Assembly: GCF_938040115.1 (NCBI RefSeq)
Contig: NZ_CALHXD010000223.1
Coordinates: 1-14,878 of the forward strand
Length of the DNA stretch: 14,878 nt
Direction of reading: 5' to 3'
Origin: an uncultured Campylobacter sp.
GTDB taxonomy: Bacteria > Campylobacterota > Campylobacteria > Campylobacterales > Campylobacteraceae
A program made the translations under genes and the position numbers. Positions within the stretch are counted from its first letter, which is position 1. Every line of letters starts with the position of its first letter. Shown here one piece after another: positions 13,087 to 14,878 of the stretch. The notes below the pieces were generated by a model that ran no database searches, was not told the origin of the DNA, and saw only the letters and a list, made by a program, of their open reading frames with translations.

Positions 13087-14184
13087 GTGAACGTAAAATT
13101 TCAAGCCGAGATGAAAGAGCTGGACGAGAAATTTGCCGCTATCCCCGAGGATGATAAAAGGCGGTATGATAGGCATAGGTTTATCAGGCGAGCGACTATG
13201 ACGTACTGGTCGTCGACGTTTGTCTTTTTTTATCTTTTTGCGATGTTGGTGCCGTATTTGAAATCATTTTTTGTAAACAACGGCATAGAATTGCCGCCTG
13301 AAATTTTTAGCTATATTCGGGGCGCCGTGAAGATAGTTGCGCCTATTTTCTGGACGATTTATGTTTTAAAACGAGATAAAACCAAGCGATACAGCTATCT
13401 TTTTGTGAGGGATCAGCGGGATAGCTTCCTGGCTTTTAGGATAGAAAATTTTGCCAGCATAGTCTTGATTTTATATCCGATTTTGCTTATTATCGGGTCG
13501 TTTTTTGTGAAGGATAGCGGCGGCGGATACGGCGTTTATGCGTTTTTATACGGCCTTGTCGCAGCTCCGATTTGCTTGCTTGTTTTTGCCGTATGCTACT
13601 CTTTGAACATAAGCTCATATGAGCCCGCACCCGAGGGCGCAGATCTGCGCAGAGAGTCCGGTCTAGCTCAAAGCGCGAAATCAGCAGAGGAAAGACTCGG
13701 CGAGCTAAACGACCTGGACGCGGAATTTGATCAAATACCTTGGGACCAAAAAAACCGTTACGACGTGCATAGGCTTATCAGGCGCGCTAGTATGGCATTT
13801 ATCGGGTTTGGGCTTATGATCTCTTATTTTGCATATTTTTTAGGCAATGTTCTATACGGGCTCGTTTCTCTTGCTGCGATACTGATTTTGCCGTATTTTT
13901 TCACGAAAATTTACCTAAAAAGCTACCCTACGAAAAAATACAGCAAATTTTTCATAAAAAATCAGCGACTTTGCTTGATGATTTTTACGGTTGAAAATTT
14001 AGCTAGCATTGCTTTGATCTTGTATCCGCTTGTGCTAATAATAGCAGCTCTGATCGCTAGAAATAACGAAAAGACGATGAGCTTGCTTTTGAGCGGCTCA
14101 AACGTATTATCGGCTTGTCTGGTTATCTTTGCGGCATGCTATCTGTTTAACCGAAGTACGTATATACCAAAAGACGAAGAATAA
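13087..14184 (+). CDS. Membrane protein of two tandem copies of one four-helix domain, unrecognised
   Basis: The 365-residue protein consists of two homologous halves, residues 8-180 and 206-361. Shared elements in order: a cytoplasm-like charged start (ELDEKFAAIPEDDKRRYDRH at 11-30 versus DLDAEFDQIPWDQKNRYDVH at 209-228), RxIRRAxM, two membrane helices, a basic loop (KTKRYSYLFVRDQR versus PTKKYSKFFIKNQR), then IENFASIVLILYPILLII versus VENLASIALILYPLVLII, another helix, and CYxxNxSxYxP at the end. About eight membrane helices are expected. A hydrophilic linker (about 181-205) joins the halves. I do not recognise the family. The GTG start at 13087 is supported by AAAAGGAG six bases upstream and an extended -10. 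No neighbour suggests a function. Confidence 0.85.
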   Translation: MNVKFQAEMKELDEKFAAIPEDDKRRYDRHRFIRRATMTYWSSTFVFFYLFAMLVPYLKSFFVNNGIELPPEIFSYIRGAVKIVAPIFWTIYVLKRDKTKRYSYLFVRDQRDSFLAFRIENFASIVLILYPILLIIGSFFVKDSGGGYGVYAFLYGLVAAPICLLVFAVCYSLNISSYEPAPEGADLRRESGLAQSAKSAEERLGELNDLDAEFDQIPWDQKNRYDVHRLIRRASMAFIGFGLMISYFAYFLGNVLYGLVSLAAILILPYFFTKIYLKSYPTKKYSKFFIKNQRLCLMIFTVENLASIALILYPLVLIIAALIARNNEKTMSLLLSGSNVLSACLVIFAACYLFNRSTYIPKDEE

Positions 14185-14194
14185 ATTTACCAAA

Positions 14195-14247
14195 TTGTTC
14201 GCTCCGAAAATATCTTTGGTTGAGAGGATATTGTAGCGACAAATTTT
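14195..14247. terminator. Possible nested-hairpin terminator
   Basis: After the + strand gene, TCGCT (14199-14203) pairs with AGCGA (14235-14239) outside a second stem AATATC (14209-14214) / GATATT (14227-14232), followed by AAATTTTAG. The position between convergent genes fits a terminator, but the stems are short and AT-rich. Confidence 0.3.
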
Positions 14248-14343
14248 AGCTTCGCAACTGTTTTACATTTGGCGATTATGTCAAATTTGTTTGGTAGGCT
14301 CAAATTTGGCGATAACCATAATTTCTAAAAGAAACATACGTTA

Positions 14344-14592
14344 TTATTGCTCTCTTAAATTCTTTTTCATATTTTGAAGTTCGTCATTTAAAAGTCTTCC
14401 TTTGTTTATCAAGTACTGTATAATCGAGTCAGTAAATTTATTATGGAGTTCGTTAAAATCGTGCTTTACATAAAAAATAACGGATATTGCGGAAAATAAA
14501 ATAGCAAAAGCACTATTGTGTATATTCTGCATAATAAAATAGGTTAAAAGCAAAAAACAGATGATGTATTTAATAATCGCACAAGCAATAAG
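14344..14592 (-). pseudogene. Membrane-protein frame continuing after an amber stop (3' half of split gene)
   Basis: This is the 82-codon open frame that follows, in the same frame, the TAG ending the frame at 14593-14769. It begins LIACAIIKYIICFLLLTYFI, a membrane helix, then a second helix (about AFAILFSAISVIFYV), then a polar helical tail ending NMKKNLREQ. Possible internal starts are TTG at 14553 (69 codons) or ATG at 14532 (62 codons), but neither has a ribosome binding site, and both would remove all or part of the first helix. The simplest reading is the 3' half of one gene of about 141 codons broken by a nonsense mutation, or read through. A separate short membrane protein from 14553 is the alternative. 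No family recognised; GC is low (about 30%). Confidence 0.5.
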
Positions 14593-14769
14593 CTAAAAGT
14601 TTAACATTATCTTATCAATAAATATCTCTCTGGCTTCAAAAAAAGCTTCATCGTATAGTTCTATTTTTTTATCTGCATCTTTTTCTTGAAGCTTGTCCTC
14701 TTCAGAGATAAGTCGTTCGTGTATTTTGCTAAATTCTTTATGTAAATACCAGGTTCGTAGCAATGACAT
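14593..14769 (-). CDS. Small 58-residue protein, 5' half of an amber-split gene
   Basis: The frame starts at ATG (14769 down to 14767) with a good Shine-Dalgarno, AAAAGGA at 14782-14776, spacing 6, and ends at TAG (14595-14593). The product is polar and strongly charged: MSLLRTWYLHKEFSKIHERL, then an acidic-basic helical stretch (EEDKLQEKDADKKIELYDEA), ending EAREIFIDKIMLNF. It looks helical, perhaps coiled-coil. It has no recognisable family. The frame continues past the TAG for 82 codons as a two-helix membrane protein, so this may be the soluble N-terminal part of a single membrane protein. A weak -10 (TAAAAT on the minus strand, 14803-14798) precedes it. As a stand-alone small protein it would also be acceptable. 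Confidence 0.6.
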   Translation of the reverse strand: MSLLRTWYLHKEFSKIHERLISEEDKLQEKDADKKIELYDEAFFEAREIFIDKIMLNF

Positions 14770-14878
14770 TTTAAATCCTTTTCAATGAGGTTATTCAATT
14801 TTATTAAAAATAAACTTTAAATTTAATATTTGTTCTGTAAATAAATTTTGGGAAAGAGTGAAATTTAAAAAATCAACC
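14770..14878. other. AT-rich leader/promoter region at the right edge
   Basis: This stretch is upstream of the minus-strand gene and holds its ribosome binding site (14776-14782) and a weak -10 candidate (14798-14803, minus strand). The rest is AT-rich with AAATTT words. No further gene is visible before the window ends. Confidence 0.4.

Noticed and set aside
14858..14878. GTG-started frame running off the right edge on the plus strand
   Set aside because: Only seven codons are visible, with a poor ribosome binding site (GGGAAAGAG directly abutting); not supportable.

Overview
The window reads as chromosomal DNA of a Campylobacter species (Campylobacterota), probably not C. jejuni but one of the more GC-rich oral or gut species (C. 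showae, rectus, curvus or concisus type). Three things point there, all by inference and memory of the genus: the gene order ffh-rpsP-khpA-rimM-trmD-rplS preceded by an RluA-type pseudouridine synthase, the aspA-dcuA pair, and a pflA-type flagellar gene. Intergenic DNA is full of AAATTT-centred words. Base composition is uneven: about 50% GC in sampled parts of ffh, aspA and pflA, about one third in rimM and the right-hand end.

Layout. (1) 1-4161: translation and protein-targeting operon on the + strand. It holds the 3' part of a pseudouridine synthase gene, ffh (SRP GTPase), rpsP (S16), khpA (KH RNA-binding protein), rimM (16S maturation), trmD (tRNA m1G37 methyltransferase) and rplS (L19). 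Genes from rpsP on are nearly gapless or overlap by 1-8 bases, and a hairpin closes the unit. (2) 4233-4601: a single small cupin gene. (3) 4602-5485: a long AT-rich gap with no convincing gene; its end carries the aspA promoter and a 9-bp inverted repeat. (4) 5486-9209: an aspartate/fumarate module of aspA (aspartate to fumarate plus ammonia), a DcuA-type dicarboxylate transporter and an Asp/Glu-racemase-family enzyme. A clear intrinsic terminator follows each of the first two genes. Together they would import aspartate, convert it to fumarate for respiration and export succinate, with the racemase linking D- and L-amino acid pools. (5) 9294-10049: an unrecognised protein that looks like a shortened NuoG relative. 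(6) 10354-12726: a TPR-rich exported protein recognised as PflA, part of the flagellar motor scaffold; its start codon sits at the expected +1 of a TATAAT promoter. (7) 12727-13086: an intergenic stretch rich in inverted repeats. (8) 13087-14184: an eight-helix membrane protein made of two copies of one domain. (9) 14344-14769, minus strand: a low-GC locus where a 58-codon frame with a good ribosome binding site ends in TAG and the same frame continues for 82 codons as a membrane protein, so it looks like one gene split by an amber stop.

The best candidates for something undescribed are the duplicated-domain membrane protein, the amber-split minus-strand gene, the NuoG-like fragment gene and the possibly leaderless pflA. 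No CRISPR array, tRNA, rRNA, insertion sequence or defence system was seen.
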